Shown here piece after piece: positions 41,216 through 52,900 of a DNA stretch of 64,000 nucleotides (its first letter is position 1; the number at the start of each line of letters is the position of its first letter). The position numbers and the translations under genes are program-made. Origin of the DNA: Strigamia acuminata (taxonomy: Eukaryota; Arthropoda; Chilopoda; Geophilomorpha; Linotaeniidae); contig OX442314.1 in the NCBI GenBank assembly GCA_949358305.1, forward strand, positions 49,918,581 to 49,982,580. The letters run 5' to 3'. Under the pieces are notes generated by a model. That model was not told where the DNA came from. It saw nothing but the letters and a program-made list of their open reading frames with translations, and did no database searches.

Positions 41216-42175
41216 TGCTGCGATCCGGGTTTTTTCACACTTAATTTCTATTAAATCAAGTGGAAACCGCAGGTGAATGCTTATAAAGACTTACAATCGG
41301 CGGCCGTAAATTATCTAGGGTTAATTTAATTAGAAAGAAATAAAGAGACAGTTTTATTAGATAAAAATCACACTTTATATTCTTTATTCGGTTTTATACA
41401 ATGACTAGTAATGAAAGAAAGTAATACGAAGCGACAATGTCGCGAAATGAATGTAAGAACAATGGAAATGCTTGCAACGACTGTTGCAAGCTAAAAGCGT
41501 CAGAAATGGCGCTTAACAACACGAATGTTGTTACGAAGGCAAATGTCCTCGTTAAACGACTCACGAACGATGGTCCTGGCGACGATGGGTCTCGTAAGTC
41601 CTTCCGTAACTCGTACGACGGCTCGCTGGCGGTGGTTCACGGTCACGGGCGTCCGACTGGCGTTCGATGGCGGTGGCAACAGTTCGCGCTGCTGCGACGG
41701 CGATGGTTCACGTCACTTCGGGAAACTTCTTCTTCTCGATAGCTTAATTTAGCAACGGCTAAATCAAGCTGAATTGCTGGCTTTGTACGTTTCTTGTACA
41801 AAGATAGCAGGTGAAACTAATCGTGTCACGGTCCACTGTCAATACGTATTGTCGGAGCAAATATCGCAGTGATGTTGTGGGTTGTGATGTTGTGATTAGA
41901 GTCTCGATTGAAGCCGATTGAAGCCCGGCACGCTTCAATATTGCGCAGATAATCTGCGCAATTAGCTGAAACTGATGCAACAAAGGATTATTGCCCAATA
42001 TTGCACCATAACGGTTAATTACCGTTTTCACCCCAGCTAACCTGAGGTGATATGTGCCTAGGGAAGTTTCCTCCCCTTCGTCACATGATTCGACTTGGCG
42101 TGTGCCACAGTCAAATTAATTAGAAGACACAATTAATTTATCTTCTAAGTTGGTGAACTATTTGAGATCACCACA
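41216..42175 (-). repeat. gypsy-2 5' LTR (960 bp)
   Basis: Near-identical to 22237-23198. Differences are one base each at the equivalents of 22314 and 22682, and a rearranged loop where a GATTGAAGCC unit is duplicated in this copy. Confidence 0.95.
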
Positions 42176-42404
42176 AAGGACACAGGAATAGACAAATTAA
42201 ATCAACCTAGATTTACTTGGAAAATAGGAACTAACATCAACGTGTTTCAAGTATTTTTGAGCATTTTTCACGAACTTTCAATTATGTTCTACAAGTATAA
42301 CTGTTGAAATATGATATTCTTACGTGCGCCGACCGAGTAGGGAGCTAGGGGTAGCGAGTGCGCCGACCTAGTAGTACCATACAAATGGCGGGAAAAACGA
42401 AAGA

Positions 42405-43065
42405 CGGTGCAGTCGAAAGCGTCTTAGCGACGTATAGAAATGTAGTTTCCGTATACAACTTAGAGCAGAACGTCGTGGATAACCATTATCATCCAGAGCG
42501 ATTGACACATTGACAAAAATTAGCACGTGGCGCGTGACGTTAAAAACATGCACAATGAGGATTTATTTGTTTATTTACTTATTTATTCATTTCTAGATAT
42601 TCGAGATGTCGACAAAGCAATTTCGTGATCGTGTTTTAGTTCTAGTCACCACGACCAGTCGGACCAGAATCAAAATTGCGTGACCTCTAACCAGATCCGC
42701 GATCACCACGGTCGTCGATCCGGTAAGAGGTCGCGCAATTTTGATTTTGGTCGTGTTTTTCGGGAGAAATTCAGAGTTATTGGAGTTACCAATTCGGAGA
42801 AAGAAACAAGTGGTTGATTTCGCGTCCGAGTGGGATCGGGGAAAAACGATCGAAAGATTAATCAGACCGAATGTGCAGAAATTTTACACAAACGTCGTAC
42901 AGATTCAGGTCTCCGATTAAATCGCGATCACGTGTTAAATCAGACTAGATTCTATTAGAGAATCTACTGGATCTGATGTAGTACCTCAAGAAAGCAAAAG
43001 AAACTCGTTACTGGTGATGAGAAATTTGATAACCACCAAAAATTGGACGCTAAATTGGGTTATTG
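42405..43065 (+). pseudogene. Decayed copy of the SR-like gene
   Basis: The promoter-like blocks (42405-42505) and scattered RRM2 and RS segments (GTCCGAGTGGGATCGGGGAA at about 42822, CAGGTCTCCGAT at about 42906, AAAGCAAAAGAAACTCG) match the gene at 19905. RRM1 is gone and the frames are broken. It supports repeated DNA-level duplication of this locus. Confidence 0.7.
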
Positions 43066-43518
43066 CTAAAATAAAATCGCTGATATGAAGTATTCGCTGG
43101 CACACTTAGCACCAGGTTCTAAGAGACCAAGATTCATTGAACCCTTTATCTCGAATTATCATTATCTGTCACTCTTATTAAATATCCAATGATGGTAAAT
43201 TTCGGGTCACCAAAAGATTGCCCCACCCAACTTTAGTACTTTGCCATCATTAGATTAGATGCATTGTCAGCACTTTTGGAAATATTTTGTGAAGTGACAG
43301 ATTTTTTGTTCACCCTGTATATCCTGTTGTTCTGTTCATCCATTATCAGTTTTGATGTAGATCATCTTTATTTCTACATCTTACATAATTTGACATAATT
43401 TTAATTTGAGAAAACAGTCTAATTCTAACACCGACCGGTGAATCTTCAGTTTTAATTACATTTCTAATTTATTATAATGAACTAGTTTTCTGGAGACTCA
43501 GATTTTCTACCACTGAAA
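43066..43518. other. Intergenic, nothing supportable
   Basis: AT-rich sequence between two relics. No ORF, RNA gene or repeat that I can name. Confidence 0.5.
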
Positions 43519-43690
43519 ATGGCATCTTTAAACCCACGTTTTGGAGAAGACAAGAACTGTTTTGCTTCGAGTGATGGGCACGTAAAGTGTGAAAAACCCG
43601 ATTTCAGAGTCCAACTTCAACTGCAGTGTCCCGGCTCATTACGGGGAAGCTGCGAAAAGGTGGACTGTAAAAATATCTTTAAAAACAATT
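43519..43690 (+). pseudogene. Cysteine-rich exon-like fragment
   Basis: The frame contains EDKNCFASSDGHVKCEKP and CPGSLRGSCEKVDC. The start (GAAGACAAGAACTG) also begins the first cysteine-rich exon at 14150, suggesting a related gene family. It has six or more cysteines in about 45 residues. The flanking sequence gives no clear exon partners. Confidence 0.35.
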
Positions 43691-44024
43691 TAGATATATA
43701 CACTATAATTGTTTATTATTATATGCTTATTTCTAATGTAAACATTGATTTTGTATGTTTTAAGAGGATTACCGTAGTTGTATGATATTTATTTCTATTT
43801 CCATGTTTTAGTTTTTACCATTATGTGTATCGGGTTTTGTTTCGACCCATTTTTCATTGCTTATGTTTTTTAAGTGCCAAGTAGCACTCACCATTAAATG
43901 ATGCCTTGTTTTCATCATGCCTGCCTCTTATTTTCATCAAGTTTCTACACATACTTGGAATTTATGCAAGTCACGGTCCAGATCAACCACCAGGCTAATT
44001 AACTAACAGAACAACTGGATTGTA

Positions 44025-44262
44025 GTCCCCCAACGAGACAGGACTTCGTCGACCATCAGATAGCAGATTGGAAAAGCCACTTTTTTTTTTAACAATAACG
44101 GGGGAATAGCTATTAAAAGAGCTGAAGATTTATAAAAACGATAAGACCGTGCTTGAAGCCGGATGGTCGGCCGCACCAGAAGTCTGCATTTATGTATCGA
44201 AAAATATTCACCCCAACTCGGTGACCAAAACAATTTGAACAACATTTTGGAAACTCAGCAAA
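44025..44262. repeat. Copy of a dispersed repeat (also 17600-17850)
   Basis: High similarity over about 240 bp, with small deletions. It includes CGATAAGACCGTGCTTGAAG. No reading frame is conserved between copies. Family unknown. Confidence 0.7.
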
Positions 44263-44499
44263 AGGACAATCAGTCCCATTGGTCGAGCCAGTTTACTACT
44301 AACTCCAGACTGTATACTACTACTAAGAGAAGTAGTTTTAATTTTTATTTATTTTTGTGATTGTTATGACTACTTTAGTTAATGTAATTTTGATTTTTCT
44401 TATCTACAATCTAAATCCTCCTATTTTGGATGGAACATTCTTTTGAATTGTTCATGTCACCGGTAATGGGGTGTAATCCTGTAATAAACCATCAAACAT

Positions 44500-44656
44500 T
44501 TTTAGAATGTCTACTTTTTCCATAAGTATTTTGAAAAAGTATTTTGCAAAAAGTATTTTAAAATACTATTCTATATTGTATTTTCAAAATACATATTACA
44601 AGATACTTTATTTAGTATTTTCAAAATACTTTGTTAAACTATTTTGCCCAACACTG
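44500..44656. mobile_element. hAT MITE relic
   Basis: The right end, read in reverse, is CAGTGTTGGGCAAAATAG, a start typical of widespread hAT MITEs. The body alternates AAGTATTTT and AAAATACTT motifs. The left end and target duplication are not clear. Confidence 0.6.
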
Positions 44657-45717
44657 CTCATTATATGCTCTTTGGTGATCCTAATTTATTCTCAATAGAT
44701 TATTTTTCACTACTGTTGCGTACCCGTCCTAATGTCTTATTTGAATGGAAATTATGAATGCTCTAATTTAAATGTATATACAGTTTTATTTGCAGTAATA
44801 AGCTGAAATTGGCAAACTGGCAAATGACTTGTTCAGTACTTACAAACTGAAATCAGTGAAATTAGCCCTTTTGTGAACTTTAGATAGCGCCCAAGGAGCC
44901 CCGTCGACTTGTCCGGAGCTCACCATCGCCGCACGAACACAAACACTCGTCGTGCACCACCGCCATATATTGTCGGCAAGCCACCGAGAGTTGCTCCGGA
45001 GCTTGCAGCCATCACCGTCGTACGTGCGAGCGAAGTTTTTACCGGCGAATCCTCGCCATTTTTGTACAGTCTAAAGCCCCTCTCTCTAATGATTCGCCAG
45101 ATAGAAGTAAGAATTTAATTAATTGTGAATGTTTTTAAAGTTTTTTATTATAACTTTAGATGTTTTCGTGCAGGAAACTGCACTGTTTTTAATTTAATCT
45201 AATGTGAAGTAAATAAATCTTGTGAGATGTGAGCAATGCATTAAAAAAATAATAATTTACTGGGCCAAATCATGAATAAATGATAAAGTATAGTCAACAG
45301 TCGTTGATTGAAAATTCCCTGGGATTGTTTGTTTTAAATTAAAAATTTTGTTTTTGTTTTTATTTTGTAAGGGCTTGTTGAACTCATACTGATATGAAAG
45401 GGCCAAATGTAAGTGGGAGGCCTAATTAAGCTGTGACAAGTTTAATCCCCAACACAAACTTCATTAACGTGACTATATCCTCTCATGCAATGCTTAAATT
45501 GTGGGTTGATTTCCCCCGCAACAAAAAGTCGTTGTAGTGCAGATATGTGCGCGCTCTCTTTATTTTCCTTTCCATTACTTAATTTTAGTCCTAATTCCTC
45601 TTTAATGTAAGCATAAATTATCATTAATCTATTATCCAATCATTTATAATTACCACGAATAAAGTTCTTTGTGTTTTTATTATATTTAACCATTTTTGTA
45701 TTTATTTCATTTAATCC
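44657..45717. other. Intergenic sequence with short ORFs only
   Basis: A GC-richer island at 44885-45100 has a 69-codon frame (44909-45118, + strand, Pro/Arg-rich) ending near a donor-like GAAGTAAGA. A 65-codon frame (45442-45639, - strand) has no recognisable motif. I cannot support either as a gene. Confidence 0.4.
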
Positions 45718-45775
45718 CCTAGACACTTTTACAGGCCAACAGAGTTTAAGTCTTGAAACGGCATCTCAATCGCGC
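45718..45775 (+). repeat. gypsy-type LTR relic
   Basis: CCCCTAGACACTTTTACAGG, CAGAGTTTAAG and ACGGCATCTCAAT recur in the order seen in the gypsy-1 LTR 3' part and at 15973 and 59620. Confidence 0.6.
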
Positions 45776-46019
45776 CACAGCTCTCGAACTATGATGATGC
45801 CAGCCAGCGTATGGTTTGGCTGACTCTAGCTTTGATCTTTCATGATATTTGATAAAGTGATATCCATGTTTAACTTAGTAACATGCGCAGGCCAATTGGC
45901 GACTCAGCCTGCGTCATGCCAAAGGTTAAATTTCCTTCATTTATGAATAATTTGAATATTAATATTTAAATCCCTCCAACATTTAATTCCAGAAAAGCAG
46001 TGGTCGGCTTGGTGTTAAT

Positions 46020-46275
46020 GTGTGGGCACAGGTGTCTCAGATAAGACTTGGGCAGATTTGCCGACTCGCTGGATTTATGAATTCTGATTTGTATGTTGAA
46101 ATCCTTAGCAGGGCCTTATTGCCCAGTGCTGAAAGAAAATTCGGTGCCCAGCCTTGGGTCTTTCAGCACGACAGAGCACCTCCACAAGGCCAAAATATTG
46201 GATCCCAACAAAACTGTCGCAATACAGTGCTGGCAATATGGTGGAAGACATCGAGCAGTTAAGAATGGTCACTGA
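46020..46275 (+). pseudogene. Tc1-like transposase relic
   Basis: The frame shows MNSDLYVEILSRALLPSA and WVFQHDRAPPQ, resembling the segment of Tc1/mariner transposases around the second catalytic Asp. No first Asp, third acidic residue or inverted repeats are present. Related scraps lie at 21716-21806 and 54330-54425. Confidence 0.7.
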
Positions 46276-47564
46276 AACGACCAAGGATATGACCGTCGTA
46301 TATGTAAATATTATTATAACCATAATTCAGCATTTACTCACATTTTGGGAGGTCGATGCTCCACCAGAAAGTGTTTATGACCCTTGAAATGTGTCTTTTT
46401 AAATTTTTCTTAGTGTTTTTAGTGTTTTTTTTTAGTTGTCAGTGCAAAAGCACATTAGTTTCAGCTGATTTTTGCTGATTAATATGCGATTAATGCGGCT
46501 GCTCACGGAGGCCTTGGTGGATCGGACATCATTTATTGATGATTGTGTGATTTAATTCTTTTGTCCAGATGTGGTCAGTTTTTTTCCAGGTTCTCTAGTC
46601 TGAGCCATTTAGATAATTAGGAGCTTCCCAAAAAGATTCGGGTTTCCTTTCACACGTTTCCACTACTGTGTCCTGTGAAGCCAACAATGCACACATCAGG
46701 CGGTTTAGATACTGTATTTTGTTTGTTGTTAACGGCCTAGTGCATAGAAAATTAGTGCTAGTCTCCCACCTTTTCCCAGCATATATTGACCAATTTATTT
46801 TATTTCTTACATTTGAGTTGAGTTATTGTTACGTAATTTTAAACAATGCTTTTTTTTTATCACATTCTATACATGTAAGTTACCAAATGAGAACTGCAAG
46901 ATATCCTGTTGAAAATTAGTGACGATGATACCATACCACCAGAGTCCCAAACTATCCCGACACTAAAGCAGAAATATCAATCTCGACCAAACCTCTCGTC
47001 TTGCGACTCATAATTGTGTATTTAGCATTAGATAGATAGATAGATCTATTAGAAATCTATATACAGTACACTATAGGGTATAATACGGTGAATTAAAAAA
47101 AATATTCCACAGATTTTGCGGATATCCGTTTACAGACGAGGAGCACAGGCTTCGAGTGGAAATCAGGCGAAACGAGGACGGGAGAAGCGAGAACATTTTT
47201 TTGACATCTACGCGAAACGAGGACGGGAGAAGATAGATAGCGCAATGTAGAAAGTACATGCGCCAAGTACTTTTTGGTCTGCGATTTTGATCGCAATTTT
47301 GATCGCAGCCAATCAGGTGTGACCTGACGTCATTTTGATGTGGGAAGCAGCAACCGCCGTCAGTAAGAATCTAAATACCGGTAACGGGCAAACTCCGCAT
47401 TACCAACTACCAATAAAGATGTACTGAATAGAGTGGTCAAGAAATGGCAGTCATCAGGTTGGTCAAGAGCTACATGTGGGTTTTATTATACATATTTTTA
47501 CACAGGGGTCGTGACACTCGAGTTGCACAGCTGGTTACTTCGAGCTAGGTCCCCCTATTATGAC
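46276..47564. other. Intergenic, no gene supported
   Basis: Contains a short direct repeat of GAAACGAGGACGGGAGAAG (47167 and 47213, 46 bp apart) and a TGACGTCA-like box near 47324. I see no gene. Confidence 0.5.
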
Positions 47565-47690
47565 GTTGTGCGCAGGTCAGTGTGCGCAAAATTGTTGCCT
47601 TTTTCCTCCAAGTGGCGCAAACTGTATTTAAATATGCAGTATGCAGTCAGTTCTCAAGCAGAGAACATTTATTATTTTTAATATTTATAA
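47565..47690. repeat. Dispersed repeat shared with 63472-63600
   Basis: Both copies run GTGCGCAGRTCAGTG, CGCAAAATTGTTGCCTTTTT, GTGCAGTCAGTT or its equivalent, and CAAGCAGAGAA. The first is followed by an AT-rich run of TTTATTA units (47680-47765). Confidence 0.7.
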
Positions 47691-47825
47691 TTTATTTATT
47701 ATTTATTATTTATTTATTATTTATTATTTATTTATTATTATTATTTATTATTTGATATTTATTATTTTTGATAACCTGAATAGGTAAATTAAAGCGTTAT
47801 TATTTTTCTTTATTAATTAAGTGTT

Positions 47826-48376
47826 TGTGACCGTCAGGCCACCTGAGTGACCTGCGGCACTGCCACACACCGCCGTGCGGCCCCAAAGGTCAACCCCTCT
47901 GTGGGTAATTGACCTAGCCCGGGGAGGAGAGAGTGAAGTGGTGTGGTGAGGACAGAGTAGAGTGTGAGACACGGCCTGAGAAGGACGTGTCTGCACACAG
48001 AGAGGAGAAGGTATTCATCTTGGGAGGGACAAGAAGTGTCCCAGGTTGGACTCTGCACTCCTCGCCATTCACCACGATGATACTCAGTACATCGGTTCCC
48101 ACCGTTGTGCAGCCTCCATGAGTGGACGCGTGGGTCGTAGGTAAGTAGGACACGAATGTATAGTCGAACCGGCCACGCCATCCATTGGGTTCCCACCCAG
48201 TGTATGGCGGGTCGGTTGCCGGTGCGGCGTGCCCTTGTGGCACCACCGCAGCGGGTAACTGGATTCCCCCATACCCCTAGACAACGCAATAAAGGCCAAC
48301 CAACCAATATTGTGGGGATTCTTGTTATTACGTGAAGTATGCGTCCCAAACTGGTGTTAACAGTCCCCTGTCTACA
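47826..48376 (+). repeat. LTR-like repeat, copy 1
   Basis: Begins TGTGACCGTCAGGCC and ends near CCTGTCTACA. It contains a GCAATAAAGGCC polyadenylation-like box at about 48288. The inverted copy at 62331-62973 shows the same ends; diverged copies lie at 53935-54290 and, split, at 54890-55100 plus 56820-56996. TG...CA ends and AATAAA suggest a solo LTR. I found no clear target duplication. Confidence 0.65.
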
Positions 48377-49387
48377 CTAGCGAAGACCATACCAGTCACA
48401 TGTTTTAATAAACATTTCCATTCTTTTCTTCTTGTTAAACTTTATTTGTGATGCTCTTTTTATTTTCTACCTTAAAATTCGCCACTTTGCCACACATGCG
48501 TCATCAAATCAAAAGACAGCAACTGACGCCGCCGAATATTTAATTTAATTTGGACAAATGTCGACCTTAGTAGTTAATAATTATAATTTAAATTTTATGC
48601 AAGTTGGTTATAATAACTACTTAATGTAATTATATATTCAACCAATAGATGTCCCCGTTTTGATGAAACAAGCGCCTCCATTTTACTATATCTCTAATTC
48701 ACAGTTCACTTTTTCCCCCTGTTAAACTTATCTCACATATCGAAGTTTAACTAGATTGGCTAAGTAAGTTAATTACTTGCACCGGATCGTCATCGTCACA
48801 CGTGGAAGTTCCACAAAAGGAGTAACCTCTTAAGCTTAAGACGTAGTTCTACGTCAAAATGTTTTTGCTTAAAAAAGTAAGTGCAGTGGTTGTAGGAGCG
48901 CCTAATGAACAACAAAAACTCAAGCTGACCCCGTTGGAACCGCAACTTTATCGCGTGCGGATGACCAATGTGCAAAGGTGTGCAAATTGAGAGCGAAATT
49001 GGCCAACTTTACCCCGCGATAGAAATTTCGCAACTGCAGTCCATCAGGTAGTCGTTACAGCAAGGGAAATTTTTATGTTTACAACCAGGCAAAGAATCCT
49101 GGATTTTTGACTTCACTATGGATTATAATATGAAAATCTATGACAAAAAGTCTTTAAATGACATTAAATTTTATCTACAAACACTCAATGTTTAAAAATG
49201 ATGGCAGTTGCTGTGTTCAAGAGTGGACGAGTGGACTCTTGGACAATTTAATTTAGTTAAAAGGTCACTTACACTGTGTTTGTTGTTAATATACATGAAA
49301 TTATCTTTTCACGATTTGCGCAATATCGACGCAGAAATTCTTGTTATAACAAGTCTTGTTAACGCCACTGTTAACTCAACAAAGTTT
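48377..49387. other. Intergenic, no gene supported
   Basis: AT-rich with no frame or RNA structure I can defend. Confidence 0.5.
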
Positions 49388-50464
49388 TGTTAATGCCACA
49401 TTCAAAGAGTAATGTGGGCTTACAATACAAAGTCATGTAAATGCCACATTCATGGATGATGCGGGCTTACAATACAATGCAAAACAAATATCAAACATAA
49501 GAAATTTAAAAGATGTAAAGATAATTGTGGAAAGAAATTTGAAAATGACCAGAGCTCTCTTCTGGTTTCACTGACACAAGCCATGTGCTCATTTTATCCA
49601 GGGGTGACTACGTGGAGGTAGAGAGTTGGATTTTACACCCCCACAAACAAAGCAACCATTGCAAACCGTCCAGAAAACCACAGTAACAAATCACGTGAAA
49701 AAAATTAACAAATTGAAAAATAAAAATTCCAATGTAGGGTAAACATTTTTTTTTACAAAAAAGAAAATAGGTTCTTAACATAACTGCCAAATTAAAAGTT
49801 AAAAAAAAAAATCTGCTAAAGTAGTAAAAGTAAAAGTAATCGTGGTTTTATTTTTAGGTTTTAAAATTAAAAAACCTAAAAATAAAACCACGATTTCTTA
49901 ACGACGTTCATACGATATTTTTAAATAAACAAATTTCAATTTGGAGAAATATTTGCTAAATTTGTGCGTTTGACGTATATTGTAGTATAATCTTCAAAAA
50001 ATAAGCCTAACAGACTCACGTTGTCCCACCAGTTCCTTAACTCAACATTTTCGAGTCGCTATTAATAATTGCCCGCGCCTTCGTTCTGGAATATTAAAAA
50101 TCATTATCGTTTTCATTTAAATACTTCAAATTTCCGTCGAATATTTTAAATTAAATTAGCGGTACCCGAGAGAAACACTCAGTGCATCTGCTTCCATCTT
50201 CGTGTTCAACGTGGATATAGATACGGGGCACACAGGCCGAAAACAAGGGATATTGCTCAAAAGAGAACAAATCTTTATATTGTATTAAGGCAGAAAATCA
50301 ACTCCAAGTAAACGTACACGGTTTTCCAAACAATCAAAATTCAGCTTTTCATTTATCTGGAAAACTATGACCAAGTAAAACCATGTAAACATAGTAATCT
50401 TACAGATTACAGACGGGTGTCAACGAAAAAAAATTAAAAAATAAAAATAATTAAATAAATTATT
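49388..50464. repeat. Segmental repeat upstream of the second RRM gene (copy B)
   Basis: Collinear with 18530-19551, including two units of the 46-bp repeat, the TAGAGAGTTGGATTTTACAC block and the ACGGGGCACACAGGCCGAAA block. It differs by many substitutions and by a newly formed palindrome at 49838-49895. Confidence 0.85.
49838..49895. repeat. Perfect 25-bp palindrome absent from sister copies
   Basis: Arms 49838-49862 and 49871-49895 are exact reverse complements (AATCGTGGTTTTATTTTTAG...) around an 8-nt loop. Copies A and C have only the right arm. The left arm therefore looks like an in-place inverted copy, as made by template switching. Confidence 0.92.
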
Positions 50465-50545
50465 TGCGATGGCCGGGAATCGAACCAGGATCAACTGCTT
50501 GGAAGGCAGCTATGCTCACCATTAAGTCCATTATACCACCATCGC
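50465..50545 (-). pseudogene. tRNA-Gly(UCC) pseudogene
   Basis: Same sequence as the tRNA at 19552-19623 except for a 9-nt insertion in the D loop (a local duplication around CCATTA) and a C-to-A change in the T arm. The insertion breaks the A box, so transcription and folding are probably impaired. Confidence 0.88.
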
Positions 50546-50840
50546 GTGTTAAGCAAATCCACGTGGGTTTAATTTAGACTAACACAAAAAGAAGCTTAAT
50601 AATTGCCAAAAGACATTGTATTTTCTCATTAAATTGAATTGCAGATTAAACAAAATACTTTTCGTGTCTCCGTTTTGTCAATGACCAAGTATTAGAAAAA
50701 CGTGTGACTGACATTGCACCCGAAAACGTCTTAGCGACGTGTAGGAATGTAGTTTCCGTATATAACATAGATGAGAATGTCGAACATACCCATTATCATC
50801 CAGAGCGATTCGTAGACACTCAATCTTTTCATACATTACG

Positions 50841-51683
50841 ATGTCGCGAATTTTTATCGGTGGATTAGCGCGCGACGTTTGCAACAGGGACATTGAGGAT
50901 TTCTTGAAGGGATACGAAATCCACGAAATTTATCTTCGAATTGGCTTTGCTTTCGTGCAATTGGCCAATAATCGAGACGCCTTCGAAGCTGTTTCCCGCT
51001 TGAATGGCCACAACTTGCTTGGTCAACCGGCATTGGTGCAATTCGCCCGAAGTCGTGGAAACGAAAGAGACAAACCACGCAATTTCGATCCGAGACGAAC
51101 TTGTGATTCTAATGGTGGCGGCGAGGAATCAAGAAATAATCGTTGCGAAGAAGGATCACGAAATTATAATTCTAATCGTGGCGATGGGCAACGCAAATTC
51201 GATTCGGGAAATAGTTGTGGATCGGACCGGGAGTCATGCAATTTCGATTCGAGGGATGGTCGTGGATTTAACGATTCCAATCGTGGCAAATATAAAGGCA
51301 ATAACAGGTTTCAACCCTACGATAAGGAAGAAACGCATATGCAGCAACCGAATCAAGATCACGAAACGCTCCGTAGATTGAAAAATGGCTCTACTGTTCC
51401 CATAACAGTCACTGCAAACTTTTTAATGCACCATTTCAAATGCACAGGCATTAAAGCAACCACGCCAGATAGAAAAATATATCTGATTCCACAACATGCA
51501 GCAAATGGGGATAACGATGCAATCGATGAATTTTCATTTCTCCTGGAGGACTGGAAAAAAATAAAAGATGGGACAAGAATTCCAGTAAGCCTGGAGCTGG
51601 ATTTCAATGATCCACCAACTCTTAGAGTTAGCATGGAGAAGCACTCGGATGAGAATAGAAAGACAGTTTTTCTCCTTAAATAG
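50841..51683 (+). CDS. RRM gene with a foreign C terminus (280 aa)
   Basis: Residues 1-150 match the first RRM and repeat spacer of the SR-like gene at 19905 (MSRIFIGGLARDVCN). From about residue 153 the sequence changes to an unrelated region of about 127 residues with RLKNGSTVPITVTANFL, FSFLLEDWKKIKDG and PPTLRVSMEKH. I do not recognise it. RRM2 and the RS domain are missing. The frame stays open and ends at TAG with AATAAA 30 bp on (51712). The join lies near a CAG|GT-like site (about 51308), so it could be an exon fusion. It may be a functional chimera or a chance fusion in a decaying copy. Confidence 0.65.
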   Translation: MSRIFIGGLARDVCNRDIEDFLKGYEIHEIYLRIGFAFVQLANNRDAFEAVSRLNGHNLLGQPALVQFARSRGNERDKPRNFDPRRTCDSNGGGEESRNNRCEEGSRNYNSNRGDGQRKFDSGNSCGSDRESCNFDSRDGRGFNDSNRGKYKGNNRFQPYDKEETHMQQPNQDHETLRRLKNGSTVPITVTANFLMHHFKCTGIKATTPDRKIYLIPQHAANGDNDAIDEFSFLLEDWKKIKDGTRIPVSLELDFNDPPTLRVSMEKHSDENRKTVFLLK

Positions 51684-52494
51684 TTGAATTCATTAGCATA
51701 CATGTATTTTTAATAAAATAATAAAACTAAAATAAATTACTTGTAATCAATTAAGTCAATATTAGAGGGTGTTGGTATATGAATTTTCAATGTTGTATTA
51801 TATGCAGAAAAGTAGCTTTATATCCGAAACGAATTATTGGATCGATTTGAAACTTACAGTTTTAAGCATTTTTTGAACAGACTGCTAGCCGAAAAATAGC
51901 GACATCTCGAAAACGGCTTATCAGATCGGTTTGAAACTAGGAAATTCGGTAGATTCGAGGGTGATTTACCCTATGCACCATAAATGGTGCTGTGCCAGTG
52001 AATATTTGACGTTTGGGACATGTTTTACGTTTTAACAATAGGTACCGTCCTGCCTCTAGATGGGCGAATCGAATGTTCTGCCAACTTCAGCCCGGTACCG
52101 TATTAATCTCCTGTTTAGCCTCCACCGGATTACTCCGCCTCGCGCGGCAGAAACGCATTTCCTGCCTCCACCACCACCAAACGAAGAATTTGCTCCACTC
52201 CGGGCTCCATTCGGCCCACCTTGGGCCCCACTAGCCGCCTATTCGACGAAAATCCGTACCGCTGTAATATCTCTTCCGAGTGCCGCTCGACGCAAAAACC
52301 AAATTTAATTCACTCGCCGTTTCCTTCTCCCCTCTTTCGATCTGCTTCGCCTGCCACTTCGACGCCTCGTATCCACGACCCAAGTCCAAAAAAACCTTTA
52401 AACTCAACGCATCGTTTCACAATCCCTGACGACGCAGCCGAATCATATTTGTTGCACTTTTGTCCGACACGACTATCCGGAGGAGATAATTAGC
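51684..52494. other. Mostly non-coding, with a proline-rich frame
   Basis: Positions 52060-52308 carry a Pro/Ala-rich frame without recognised motifs. It lies just upstream of a gypsy integrase relic and may belong to the same dead element. Confidence 0.4.
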
Positions 52495-52900
52495 GACTTG
52501 GGGACACAATTTATGTCAGTGGAGTTCGGGCGCTACACGGGTGAGAACGACTTCCTAGTGGTCACCTAGCCCACACTATCATCAAAGCAATGGCGAGGCC
52601 AAGCGTTTCGTGGCGACAGTGAAGATGATGTTGGAACTTGGAAAAGAACGAGAATTTGCATAAGGCACTTCTATGCTACCAGAGTACCCCGGAGCCGACC
52701 AACTTTAGCCCGGCGCAGTTGCTGATGTCGAGGCAGCTGAAGACGGGTCTTCCCATCCTCCTGGCGGGGTTGCAACCGAAAATCCCGAGGCATCGCGGAT
52801 TTAGACGACGGGATGAGGCAAAGTAGCAGCGACAGAGTGCGGATTATGATAGGCGACAACGGGTGAGCCAGCGTCGCGTGTTGAGGAGATGTGGATCACC
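52495..52900 (+). pseudogene. Ty3/gypsy integrase relic
   Basis: Frames broken by shifts show pieces of an integrase: DLGTQFMSVEF, an HQSNGEAKR-like motif and ALLCYQSTPEPTNFSPAQLL, typical of the region around the second Asp and Glu of gypsy integrases. It is unlike either intact gypsy element here, so it belongs to a different family. Confidence 0.75.

Larger units (their letters stand above)
22237..42175 (-). mobile_element. Ty3/gypsy retrotransposon gypsy-2, hosting a nested copia element
   Basis: Flanked by the 4-bp target duplication AAGG (22233-22236 and 42176-42179). On the minus strand the order is 5' LTR, tRNA-Pro site, long leader, gag, -1 shift site, pol, spliced third gene, polypurine tract, 3' LTR. 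Without the 7020-bp copia insertion and its 5-bp duplication it is about 12.91 kb. Gag, pol (apart from the insertion) and the third gene are open. The LTRs differ by about two substitutions plus one small rearrangement, so it is young. Confidence 0.96.

Noticed and set aside
47680-47765. AT-rich TTTATTA run as an origin or attachment region
   Set aside because: Simple-sequence DNA with no supporting signal.
48084-48349. Minus-strand ORFs in the LTR-like repeat
   Set aside because: Repeat copies keep the DNA sequence but not the frames; no motif.
50465-50545. Second functional tRNA-Gly
   Set aside because: A 9-nt D-loop insertion breaks the A box and a T-arm base is changed.
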